The notes under the pieces were generated by a model that was not told where the DNA came from, did not search any database, and worked only from the letters and a program-made list of their open reading frames with translations. From Ligustrum vulgare (Eukaryota > Streptophyta > Magnoliopsida > Lamiales > Oleaceae): a stretch of DNA of 64,000 nucleotides. The stretch lies in assembly GCA_963555705.1 (NCBI GenBank), contig OY743168.1, positions 96,822,925 to 96,886,924 of the forward strand. The letters are read 5' to 3'. The translations under genes were made by a program, and so were the position numbers. Positions 48,382 to 58,318 of this stretch are shown here, one piece after another. Every line of letters starts with the position of its first letter. Position 1 is the stretch's first letter.

Positions 48382-48933
48382 ATGGATATCATTCTTACAA
48401 ACATTCGCAAGTATTATTCCAGTCTTCCAATGAATGATCTGAGGAAAATTTATCGAATAAGACTCGAAAGATTGAGGTTGCTGATGGCTCATGGTGTTTC
48501 AGAAGATGTTCGCTGGTTGATCGAAGCAAAGGTTCGACTATCTGGTGAATTACCTATGACATTTCCAAAGCACATGCCTGGTTTAGGCAAAAGCACCTTC
48601 GCAAAGAAACGAAGAGCAAAAAGGCTGAATGGTTGCTACAAATGTGCTCGTTGGAACTGTGATACTCGTTGCAAAACAGTAGGATATTCTTCTACTAATC
48701 GGGATGATAAAATCAAATTCATAAAGGGTGGACTGAGTAAGGAGTCTTTGGATGATATTCGACTGACTCTTGAGACGCACCCAAGTGGTTATGTGCAACG
48801 TGAACTTCTCTCCTTATTCGCTCAGTTTAACGAGGACAAAAATCGTTATAGTCTCCAAAATATAATAGCAAAAGATCCTGTTTGCCAGTCTGTTTTACAA
48901 AATGAGGCTTCTGGCAGTTCAACAATGATATAA
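48382..48933 (+). CDS. Cysteine-rich basic zinc-finger-like protein, 183 residues, in an LTR element
   Basis: An intact intronless frame. The N-terminal 55 residues are helical and charged (LRKIYRIRLERLRLLM). Residues 68-82 form a basic patch (GLGKSTFAKKRRAKR) directly followed by four cysteines at 85, 88, 93 and 97 (CYKCARWNCDTRC). A GYSSTNRDDKIKFIKGG segment then precedes an acidic, polar tail. This order of basic patch, Cys finger and G-S-N..I..G segment is, from family knowledge, that of the small nucleic-acid-binding cysteine-rich proteins of carlaviruses and relatives, some of which suppress RNA silencing. The fit is partial, with a shorter finger and longer ends. ATG 48382 was chosen over 48334 because the latter overlaps the TATA-like box. 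It is antisense to the retroelement. Function is unproven; a plant zinc-finger origin is possible. Confidence 0.7.
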   Translation: MDIILTNIRKYYSSLPMNDLRKIYRIRLERLRLLMAHGVSEDVRWLIEAKVRLSGELPMTFPKHMPGLGKSTFAKKRRAKRLNGCYKCARWNCDTRCKTVGYSSTNRDDKIKFIKGGLSKESLDDIRLTLETHPSGYVQRELLSLFAQFNEDKNRYSLQNIIAKDPVCQSVLQNEASGSSTMI

Positions 48934-48990
48934 GGTAAATCTCTTGATACACATTTAAAATATTTTGCTGTTTTCTTTCACGCGTTTTGG

Positions 48991-48996
48991 AAATAA
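48991..48996 (+). terminator. Possible poly(A) signal after the cysteine-rich gene
   Basis: An AATAAA about 60 bases after the stop codon, in AT-rich sequence. Confidence 0.35.
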
Positions 48997-49146
48997 AATA
49001 TATTTTCCTTTCTCGAGTTTTGATAAAGCTGGAAATAAATCACCGAAAGGTGATATCTTTGGTAAAACAGTCAAAAGTTGGCCGATTTTGTCAAAAGTAA
49101 ATCTTTACTTTTTCAGAATCAATGAAAAACAGTAAGTTTTTCCGGC

Positions 49147-49155
49147 TTTAAATAG
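49147..49155 (+). promoter_or_regulatory. TATA-like box of the LOG passenger gene
   Basis: TTTAAATAG lies 75 bases before the ATG. A start about 30 bases on would give a leader of roughly 45 bases rich in C, A and T. Confidence 0.55.
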
Positions 49156-49229
49156 CCAAACATATTTCATAGTTCAGGCATCCCAAAATCACATCTTCTT
49201 CGTAAGTTTTCTCTTCTATACTATCAAAG

Positions 49230-49883
49230 ATGGAAGCACCAAAACTTCGACAGATCAAAACTATTTGTGTATTTTGTGGATCAAAAGTGGGGAAATGCTT
49301 CAGTTATCTAGAAGCGGCCGTAGATCTTGGAAAGAAACTGGGGGAAAAAGGTATCACTCTTGTGTATGGGGGTGGTAGCAGTGGTCTAATGGGTTGTGTT
49401 TCCCAATCTGCTCTTGCAGAGAAATCAAAAGTAATCGGTGTCATACCTGTCCCTTTGGTAGATGTTGCAGGAAAAACACGAGGGCATGAAGTTCAAACCT
49501 TATCCATCCATGAACGCATAACTTGTATGCTATATGGTTCTGATGCCTTTATAGCCCTGCCCGGAGGTTTTGGTACCTTAGAAGAAATCTTTAACATTAC
49601 CTCGTGGGCTCAACTAGATCTCCATACTAAGCCTATTGGGCTTCTGAATGTTAACAATTTCTTTGATGGCTTGTTAACCTTTCTTGATTATGCTGTGGAA
49701 CAGGGATTCATCTCTCCATTTTCCAGAAGGCTTCTTATTTCTGCTCCTACTATTGATGAACTACTGGATAAGCTGCAGTCATATATCTCAATACAAGATC
49801 CAGCAGGGGTTAAGATAGATTGGTCGCAAGGAAGGGGAATCAAGCGAAAATGGAGTCCGGTTAATGTAAACTTAACTTTATGA
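49230..49883 (+). CDS. LOG: LOG-type cytokinin riboside 5'-monophosphate phosphoribohydrolase in an LTR element
   Basis: An intact 217-residue LONELY GUY protein, the usual plant length. LOG enzymes cleave ribose phosphate from cytokinin nucleotides in the cytosol and release active free-base cytokinin in one step. Visible family parts are ICVFCGS (12-18), VYGGGSSGLMG (45-55), VIGVIP (68-73), the catalytic Arg region IHERITCM (R96), SDAFIALPGG and the signature PGGFGTLEE (111-119) with its Glu. SWAQLDLHTKPIGLLNV and EQGFISP follow. The canonical Lys after the Arg is Ile here. A basic tail (GRGIKRKWSP) is unusual. Plant LOG genes normally have several introns; this one has none, so it came through RNA. 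It lies 296 bases after the cysteine-rich gene on the same strand, antisense to the retroelement. Confidence 0.92.
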   Translation: MEAPKLRQIKTICVFCGSKVGKCFSYLEAAVDLGKKLGEKGITLVYGGGSSGLMGCVSQSALAEKSKVIGVIPVPLVDVAGKTRGHEVQTLSIHERITCMLYGSDAFIALPGGFGTLEEIFNITSWAQLDLHTKPIGLLNVNNFFDGLLTFLDYAVEQGFISPFSRRLLISAPTIDELLDKLQSYISIQDPAGVKIDWSQGRGIKRKWSPVNVNLTL

Positions 49884-49893
49884 ATCTTAGAAT

Positions 49894-50120
49894 AGGTGGG
49901 GGTAGAGTACGGAGTATCCTTACTCTCGAGACACCCCTCTAATTTCCTAGGATTTTCCTTAATGTTTAAATCTTGTGTGTACCTCAAAGGTTCCAGGTGG
50001 TAGATTACGGAGTATTCTTACTCTCGAAACACACCTTTTTGAAGGTTTCTTTATTTCCTCAAAAGGTCAGAGGTGGTAGGATACGGCTACTCCGGAAACA
50101 CATCTCTCAATTTGAGGAAT
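49894..50120 (+). repeat. Three imperfect hairpin-prone repeats after the LOG gene
   Basis: Copies begin AGGTGG at 49894, 49995 and 50071. Each has GG(T)AGA/GGATTACGGAGTAT-like sequence followed by a C-rich ACACCCC/ACACACC/ACACATC arm. In the first, GAGTA and TACTC can pair around CGGAGTATCCT. They lie within 190 bases after the stop codon, so they would be in the LOG 3' UTR. Confidence 0.7.
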
Positions 50121-52084
50121 TTCCCATGTTGCTTTCTTTTGCTTTTGCGTGTTTTCATGTATTTCCTTTCTAGGGTGACTCTTGTGTGTTCTCCTTATGA
50201 GAAAATAATAATATCTCTGTTATCATCTACTAAATCTCGTTTGTGATGTAAATGAACTTGTATGTCTAACTTCAATTCTCTTAGTGATTGCATACCATAC
50301 TATGCTCTTAACTCCAAACGATAAAATTCTAGGCAGAGTTTCCTTTGAAATTTGGACTTATTCAAACCGTAAGCATACTTCATAACTCACAATAATAAAT
50401 AATTCCACATTTGATCACAACGATCTAAAAATTGACCACAATTTCATCAAACTTCAATATCATAAAAAAATATTCCAGAAAATCAATTCATAATTCCTCA
50501 ACATAGAAATTTCAAATCATAGTCGTCAATATCACAATATCACTTCCTTCAATACCTTAATTGGCTCAAAAGATTACTCATACTTATATTTATAAGTCAT
50601 AAATCATATTCCCAAAATTTAATCACAAGGCCAAAGTTCATAATAAATTTCTCTTCAATATAGAGGCATAATTCACTTACTCAACATAATATCCATTACT
50701 TAATTCCCAATAACCAAATCTTTAAATCTCTAACTTCATAATGCTTCTCATAAAAGTCTCATTAAAATCATATCACTTATAATCTTAACATCTCATAAAA
50801 CTTCATAAAACTGACTTTCTATTTCTCGTTTAATCTAAACGATGAATAATTCGAAAATATTATCTAGTCCTTTCTGTTGACTTCTCATACTTAGTGCCAT
50901 GTCTAAAATCAATTATGCAAAGTCCATTTAGGGCTCATCATTTCTAAACTTGACGACAAAGATTATTTTTAAAATCATTCGTAAATCATATTTTTTTTTT
51001 TTTCAAAATTGAAACTTGAAGAGTGGTACCAATAATCATCCACAGTTTTTCCTTGCTTTTAAGCAAAGGTAGTGATAAAGGGATAAATTATTGAACCGAA
51101 AATTGAAACTTGAAGAGTGGTACCAATAATCATCCACAGTTTTTCCTTGCTTTTAAGCAAAGGTAGTGATAAAGGGATAAATTATTGAACCGAAAATTGA
51201 AACTTGAAGAGGAAGTACTAATAACCATCCACAGTTTTTCCCTTGTTTTTACACAAAGGTAGTGATAAAGGGATAAATTATTGTACAATTCATTATCAAT
51301 TTTTTTTGTTTAATATATTATTCCATATATTTTGGGCCAAAGTTACAACCCAACTTAATTTCTAATTGAGTCAATCTTACTAAGCTTAATATGAACCAAA
51401 ATTCATATCAATATCCTCTATGTCTCATGATTCTACATTAAAATGAATAAATTAAAATTTAGGCTTCTATCAATTCATATCATACTCAACATGTATATTT
51501 CATTTAAAGATTCATAACATATGAATATTTCATACTTAACATGTCTTAATAAAATCGTAAATGACTTGCAAAGCATATAACATACCTGGTTCGAGGAGTC
51601 AATACGTGGAGAGTGACATAGTAGAGTGATGAGTTAAAATATTTAAAAAAAAAATTATTATTAATCATTTCGCATCTTTACATAAGATTGGGCCTAATTA
51701 ACCCAAATAAAATTTTATCGTCAAATCTTATTTTCCTTTAGTCCCCGAACTTCTAGAAATTTATCAAAGACATCAATATAAAAATCATATCACTAACTAA
51801 TTATATTCCATAAAATTTTCAGAACATTACAAACTCCATTGCTTAAAATGAATTTTGTCCTTGAAATTCGCACATCAAATTTCATCATACTTTTCAAAAT
51901 CATAACCATACTTGACATGTGAAAATTCAAATTTTTTTTTTAATTGAATAGTGATTTCGTTCACTGTTCATCATGAATAGCACGTCGTTTTACTGTTCAC
52001 GTGAATAGTGTTTTTTTTTTTTTTTTTTTTTTTTTTAAGAAATAAAATTTCAAAAATCTACAGAATCGTTTTTAAAACTCTTGT
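50121..52084. other. Non-coding leader side of the gypsy-derived element
   Basis: No gene on either strand. An AATAATAATAT poly(A)-like run lies near 50204 for the plus-strand passengers. The rest is AT-rich, with one tandem array and T-runs near 51950 and 52010-52036. Confidence 0.5.
51005..51290. repeat. 94-bp tandem repeat, three copies
   Basis: Units beginning AAAATTGAAACTTGAAGAG start at 51005, 51099 and 51193. The first two are almost identical and the third is diverged. Confidence 0.93.
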
Positions 52085-52095
52085 CTCTGATACCA
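52085..52095 (-). other. Primer binding site, initiator-Met tRNA type
   Basis: TGGTATCAGAG on the minus strand, two bases inside the 5' LTR. Confidence 0.88.
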
Positions 52096-52097
52096 AC

Positions 52098-54236
52098 TGT
52101 GACGACCCGAATTCTCGACCATTCGAGTGCCACAAAAAGTGACTCATATCATATTATCGAGACTTAAATAGTAATGTAAAATTATTCAAAAGAATAATTA
52201 GAATCCCATAATTTTATTTGTGAATAAAAATAGAACATAATTTTCTTACATAAAGCTCAACATAATTATCTCATCAATCTTATCAACTGTGACGACCCGA
52301 ATTCTCGACCATTCGAGTGCCACAAAAAGTGACTCATATCATATTATCGAGACTTAAATAGTAATGTAAAATTATTCAAAAGAATAATTAGAATCCCATA
52401 ATTTTATTTGTGAATAAAAATAGAACATAATTTTCTTACATAAAGTTCAACATAATTATCTCATCAATCTTAACCACTTTTGCCACTTCCATGTTGACCG
52501 CCTCGAACCTTCAATTATCTGAAAATGGTAAATATCGTGGAGTGAGATTTATAAAATCTCAGTAAGTATACCAAGCATAAATTTTCTTTTGAAAGCATAT
52601 GGATCATTTTCATCATAACATAGGATATGATCGAAATACTCATAAACATAGGGAGACACAAGAATTTTACCGAACTTAAATGGCAAGAATTCTTATGTGT
52701 AGCGCTACTAAACTCCGGTCCCCTTAGCATAATCATAAACATATCATATGGAACCCATAACAATCTTGTGAGATTGATTTCATAGCAATGATCCAAACAT
52801 TTTCATAAAAACATAAGATATACTTACTTTTCATAAAAACATAAGGTGTATTTACCTTTCATAAAAACATACTTACTTTTCATAAAAACATAAGATATAT
52901 TTACTTGTCATAAAAACATACTTACTTTTCATAAAAACATAAGGTGTATTTACCTTTCATAAAAACATACTTACTTTTCATAAAAACATAAGATATACTT
53001 ACTTGTCATAAAAACATACTTACTTTTCATAAAAACATAAGGTGTATTTACCTTTCATAAAAACATACTTACTTTTCATAAAAACATAAGATATACTTAC
53101 TTGTCATAAAAACATACTTACTTTTCATAAAAACATAAGGTGTATTTACCTTTCATAAAAACATACTTACTTTTCATAAAAACATAAGATATACTTACTT
53201 GTCATAAAAACATACTTACTTTTCATAAAAACATAAGGTGTATTTACCTTTCATAAAAACATACTTACTTTTCATAAAAACATAAGATATACTTACCTTT
53301 TAAAAGATTAAAATGAAGTGTAGTAGTAAATGGACCAAAACTTTCTTGACCACCTTGAATTTCTCTTACTTGTGGATTTTGTCAAGAGATTGGAAATAAG
53401 TGTATATGTGTAGAGTTGTGTGTAAAAGAGATGGGTTTAAATAGATGTATAAAGTTGGCATATTGTAAACATAATCATTCAATTCTATTAATTTTAACAC
53501 ATCCTTTTCTTAAAGTAAAGCACCATTCATATACTTTTCCATATTTATACAAATATTATGCTCTTCATGATTACATATAATGGAGTCTTATCAACCATTC
53601 ATATACTTTTCCATATTTATACAAATATTATGCTCTTCATGATTACATATAATGGAGTCTTATCAACCATTCATATACTTTTCCATATTTATACAAATAT
53701 TATGCTCTTCATGATTACATATAATGGAATCTTATCAACCATTCATATACTTTTCCATATTTATACAAATATTATGCTCTTCATGATTACATATAATGGA
53801 GTATATAATTCATTCATATACTTTTCCATATTTATACAAATATTATGCTCTTCATGATTACATATAATGGAGTATATAATTCATTCATATACTTTTCCAT
53901 ATTTATTAAATTAAGATTCTCATAATTATTATATATAATGGAACCTCTCATGCTTGCATATATTTTCTTAATTTCAATAATAAAAATAATTTTTGTATAA
54001 ATAAATATTGGGATAACATTGAATTAAGTACTTGGACTTAATATACTTTAAATCAAGAGAATGGAGATATTTTTAGAAATTCGGAATTTAATTTAAAATC
54101 GAACGATCTCGATTATTTCTTGACTTGGCTATACGAATACGTCGTGGCGTTAACTTAATAAAAATGGGTGAAATAGTAGCGACACGATTTTCTATTAAAA
54201 TAATTATTAATCGCGTAAAAATTCTTGGTCGCTACA
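52098..54236 (-). repeat. 5' LTR (2139 bp)
   Basis: It is collinear with 45310-47448 without any net length change. Differences noticed are G for T at about 52329 and G for T at about 54064. Confidence 0.95.
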
Positions 54237-54241
54237 AATAT

Positions 54242-55658
54242 TGACCTTCCTTTGGGCTGATCAATATCCGCAATGAATAACATACACAAATACCTTCTAA
54301 TATTCAAAGTTAATTAATATCCACAAGAGAGGTTACTTTGGCAACATGTTGCTTCAACTAACTTACTTTCGAATATTATATCTCTCAAAAGAGTCCGTAG
54401 TACCAAAATTTGAAATTGAAATCCATTGATTTGCATCTATATTTGACTTTAGGATTTGAATCATAGAATTCAAAACTTTAGAATAAAGCAATCCTTAAGT
54501 TGAGAGAGTCAATTGCAATATTCTTAAACCTTAGGTGGCCAATTATGTGAAATTTTAAGCTTGAAGGACTTAAATTATAATTTTTTCCAAAACCTTATTG
54601 GCCAATTTAGAGAATTCCAAACTTTAGATCCCAATTTGAAAGAAAATCAAACTTTAGAGGTCCAAAATAGTGAATTTGGAAACTTTAAGGACTTAATTGA
54701 AAATTTTTCACACTTTATGGACCAAATTGGAGAAACTTAGAACTTTAGATGCTGTATTAGAAAATTTTTCAAACTTTAGGGACTGAATATGAAAATTTTA
54801 TGAAAATTTTCAAACTATATGGACCAAATTAGAGAATTCTCAAGCTTTATAGATTAATTTAGAAGATACTCAAACCTTAAGGACCAATTTTGAAAATTTT
54901 CAAACATTAGGGATTGAATTAAAAAATTCTCAAACTTTAGGGGCTGAATTATAAAATCTAGAACTTTAAAAGTCCCAACTGGGAAAATTTTATAACCTTA
55001 AGGGCTTAATTATAAATTCCAGAACTTGAAATGTCAACTTAAATAATTTCATAACTTTAGGATTAAACATTTAATCCATAACAAAGGAGAGGACCGGAGG
55101 AGCAATTTTACATAACTTCCTAAAAATTGCAAAAGAAGTCCTTGGAGACTTCTCATTTTCAAACCAGGCCCTTGTCCCATATTTGGAAGAAAACTAGGGT
55201 TTGGTTGCCCGGCCGCAACCGGCCCAAGAGTGCGGCGCCATCACCGGTGCCGCACACTACCTGTAGCGCCGTCGACGGCGCTGCACCCAAAACTGCGTCG
55301 CTGCGCGCGACGCTGTGTACCAGCGCAACCCCATAACCAACACAAATCCATAACCATACTGCAATACATACTGAATCCGATTTCAACCACACCCATATCA
55401 GATTCACAGCGCAAAAAATATATGCAAATTCATCCACAAATTCAATACCAAGATTTTGAAAACCAAGATTTCGCATATTATACCGAGAGAAGATAGATCG
55501 GCTGTATGTATATTTCTCAATTTGAAATCAATTTGCTTTGTTGTGTGTGTATATAATTTCGAAAATCAGCATGGTGTGGTTTGATTATTCATACGCGCAT
55601 AAATTTTGTTTTACATATATGCGTATAAAATTGATCTGATAATTCAACACGATGTTGG
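54242..55658 (-). other. copia leader region (5' UTR side)
   Basis: It continues the copia sequence that breaks at 45309. From about 54480 to 55070 it consists of degenerate units such as CAAACTTTAGGGACTGAATT. Near 55200-55320 it is GC-rich. No gene is supported. Confidence 0.6.
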
Positions 55659-55669
55659 CTCTGATACCA
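55659..55669 (-). other. copia primer binding site
   Basis: TGGTATCAGAG on the minus strand, two bases inside the LTR end (TTAACA). Confidence 0.88.
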
Positions 55670-55671
55670 CT

Positions 55672-56124
55672 TGTTAAAATTAAATTTAATATAGATGAAT
55701 GTTCATATAAAATCCATAAATATCATGCTGTAATTATCAAGATCCAAACTGAAGCGGAAGCGTACCTGAATTCATTATTGCGTTTGATCGAACGGGGTTA
55801 TGGCCTTCCAACTGATTCGTGGTTTTCTCCTTATTTTGTCCTCTGTTGATGGGGATGCAGAGAATTATGAAAAGCCACGCTCAATTGGGGACCATGACCT
55901 GTATAAATAGCTGTAGGGCAGCTATCGTGTTTCAATGTTATTAAATTGGCCCCTCATTAATTTAAAACATTGAATCCGTCTCTACACTTTAATCTCACGA
56001 CACTTAATACCCATTAGTCCTGAATAATCTTTAGTGGATCACTTTATTGACTAAATCCTTAAGATAGCACCACACATTTTATTTTATACATGTTTGGCCC
56101 CACATTATTGAATTTTATCCAACA
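55672..56124 (-). repeat. copia 5' LTR (453 bp)
   Basis: It is the partner of 40949-41401 and ends ATCCAACA beside CAACC. Confidence 0.95.
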
Positions 56125-56590
56125 CAACCTGCACTGAGAAATCGACTAGTGTAGCTAGAGGAATGCCTATATTTCTACTGCACTGGAGTTGTCCATTGCT
56201 ATCACCTGTTTCACACGCAAGCCTACAGTCCGAGTCGAAATTGCAGCCTGTCCTGGCCCAAATGCGTCCGCTCCAGTCTTCGCGGGCCTAGAATTTTCAT
56301 GTTTTCCCTGTTGGTAGATAGAATCCTCCTTTGGCTATCACTGGATAGCCTTGGTTTGAGGCAATGGCAGGCCATATAGGAAATGGACACTTGTTACTCA
56401 CAGAGAATTAATGTGGCACCTGCCACCTTGTACTACTGAGTTTCCTGCATATAATTCGCTAAATCGAGATTATTCCTAATAAATTTGGGATCGACAAAAA
56501 CTAACAAAATGTAAGTTACCAGATGAGCCCAAGTTCCATGTTAGGAAGAGAAAGAAAGCTGAAAATTTTCCCATCAAATGGATTGTGGAA
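56125..56590 (-). pseudogene. Thaumatin-like pseudogene, exons 2 and 1
   Basis: It continues the broken copy from 40948. Exon 2 (about 56130-56447) has lost a conserved cysteine (GDC to GDS), carries frame damage in the TFTVNN region, and is shortened by substitutions in the ECNG block. Exon 1 (about 56525-56575) lost the first ATG of the intact copy. It matches 26793-27385 throughout. Confidence 0.85.
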
Positions 56591-57003
56591 TCGACTATGA
56601 TTCTTCTAAGTTTGACTGCAAAAAGCACCTATATACATGTTCAATTCCTAAGAAGCTAGCTGCTTTGATTCTAATTTAAGTTAAATTCATTCTTTAAAAT
56701 GAAGAAATGCACTCCTAAAAGAATCGAGAAACATAGATCTGGCCTTCTATTATTCAATATATCTTACAGATATATCTTATAATGCATGTGTCTCCGTTGG
56801 CACCAGGAACTTGATCAAATTCATAATCCAACATTTTTTAATTTCTTTTCGAGTGAGAAATCCCCGAAAGCAAAGTTTTATCCTTCATTTCTTCAATCAA
56901 ATATCGTCTTAAAAATTGTTTAGCACACTTGACTATGGCACAGTATACTTTTTATTCAACCAAACAAAAAAAGTTTCATTTGGTTTGGAACTTCTGATAA
57001 GAA
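56591..57003. other. Duplicated upstream flank of the thaumatin-like gene
   Basis: It matches 27386-27745 up to about 56973, including a TATATA element at the equivalent place. It then gives way to a copia LTR. Confidence 0.7.
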
Positions 57004-57485
57004 TGTTGAGAAGGGGGCACACAATTACAATTGAATTAGAAATTAAAAAAAAGGAGAAATAATAATTTGAAGTGGACACATGGATTTAACGTGGAAAACC
57101 CCCCAATTAATTTTGAGGTAAAAACAACGGGCAATGATAGAATGATTCTACTAAAGTAGGAGAAATTACAACATTTTCTCTAAATACAAAGAGATAGCAA
57201 CGACTAATATCTCTTGTAATAGGAGAAATACAAGTAGGAAACCACACAAAATTATTTTCCCCCATCTCTCTACTCTCTAATTTTCTCTCCACTATAACTT
57301 TCACTTCAATTTCCTCAAACTTTCTCTTTGAACTAGAGAAATTATGGGACTTGAAAATCATCTAACAAATGAATGGAATGACACATATATATAGACTTCA
57401 ATTGATGGTCCAAACCGCCATTGCCTTGGATGAAACCAAATTCAATTTGGATTTTGCTTCTGATTGGCAATTGTTGGACCATGCA
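57004..57485 (-). repeat. copia LTR, tentative borders
   Basis: Read on the minus strand it ends CCTTCTCAACA. It contains a CAATTAATTGGGGGGTTTTC-like segment and CCACGTTAAATCC, typical of copia LTRs, and a TATATATA promoter near 57390. The beginning, fused to the truncated integrase gene near 57480, is not certain. Confidence 0.55.
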
Positions 57486-58318
57486 TGCACTTTGACTTTT
57501 GGATTAGTTTTGATGTTTCCTGGGCATTGTACATAACGTACACAGGACTTACAAAGACATGTAAGTGAGAATAATTAGCTTTCTTCTCTGTCCACATCTC
57601 CATTGGTGTCTGAAGATCAATCGCGGTTGATGGTGACTGGTTGATCACATAACATGCGGTTTTGATTGCTTCAGCCCAAAATGATTTAGCTAACCCCGCA
57701 GTTCTCAACATTACTCTCATTCTTTCTAACAATGTTCTGTTCATCCGCTCCGCCACTTCGTTTTGTTGTGGAGCATATACCGTCGTGAAATGTCTTTTGA
57801 TACCTTCTTGTTGACAAAAGGTATTAAATTCATCACCAGTATATTCTCCTCCATTGTCCGTCATCAAACACTTGATCTTCTTTTCAGATTCAAGTTCTAC
57901 CCGCGTTTTGTATATTTTGAAGACTTCGAACACACCAACCTTCCTCTTGATTGGATACACCCAACATCTCCTGGAGTAATCATCAATAGAAGATATAAAA
58001 TATTTTGCACCTCCTAGGGACATATCCAGTGCTTGCCAAACATCGGAATGAACCAGCTCCAAGATAGCTTTACTTCTAGTAGTAGAAGTGTCAAATTTCA
58101 GTCATTGTTGCTTACTAGTGACACAAAGCTCACAAAAGGTTAATGATATCGTTTTGAGCCCAGGAAGAAGATCTTGTTCAGAGCGAATTTTCAGACCACG
58201 TTCAGACATGTGGCCAAATTTACGGTGCCATATCATGGTCAATTCTTCCGCTGAACCTACCGATGCAACATATGCTTATCCTTCTTGTAAAGTATCCCCT
58301 TTAAGCATGAACAAATTT
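57486..58318 (-). pseudogene. copia GAG-pre-integrase and integrase relic
   Basis: On the minus strand, WHRKFGHMSERGLK and CELC give the HHCC zinc part. An in-frame stop comes after SKQQ. The integrase core follows with all three acidic sites: HSDVWQALDMS, MTDNGGEY and PQQNEVAERMNRT. KSFWAEAIKTACYVINQSP and HLHVFVSPVYVMYNAQE come next. The gene is cut after KLIQKSKC, where LTR sequence begins, so reverse transcriptase and RNase H are lost. Confidence 0.88.

Larger units (their letters stand above)
45310..54236 (-). mobile_element. Young Ty3/gypsy-derived LTR element carrying two antisense passenger genes; target duplication AATAT
   Basis: The LTRs (45310-47448, 52098-54236) are both 2139 bp and I noticed only two differences. 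Perfect AATAT flanks are at 45305-45309 and 54237-54241. The minus-strand primer site TGGTATCAGAG is at 52085-52095 and the purine tract TTAAGGGGGTAAG at about 47450-47462, so its RNA is minus strand. Pol is gone except for a chromodomain-type integrase tail beside the 3' LTR. In its place are two intact plus-strand genes (48382-48933, 49230-49883). The element is therefore non-autonomous. It sits in the leader of the surrounding copia. Confidence 0.95.
40949..56124 (-). mobile_element. Ty1/copia retrotransposon, 15.2 kb with nested insert, target duplication CAACC
   Basis: Two 453-bp LTRs start TGTTAAAATT and end ATCCAACA, with perfect CAACC flanks (40944-40948, 56125-56129). The minus-strand primer site TGGTATCAGAG lies at 55659-55669. 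A purine tract (CCCAGTGGGAGAT reversed) abuts the left LTR at 41402. Without the nested 45310-54236 element it would be about 6.2 kb. gag-pol is present but broken. The insertion splits the thaumatin-like pseudogene at the exon 2/intron 2 border. LTR copies differ at roughly a dozen positions, so it is older than its nested guest. Confidence 0.95.

Noticed and set aside
56985..57003. TTATCAGAAG beside the copia LTR end, similar to a primer binding site
   Set aside because: It differs from TGGTATCAGAGC at key bases, and this side of a minus-strand 3' LTR should be host sequence.
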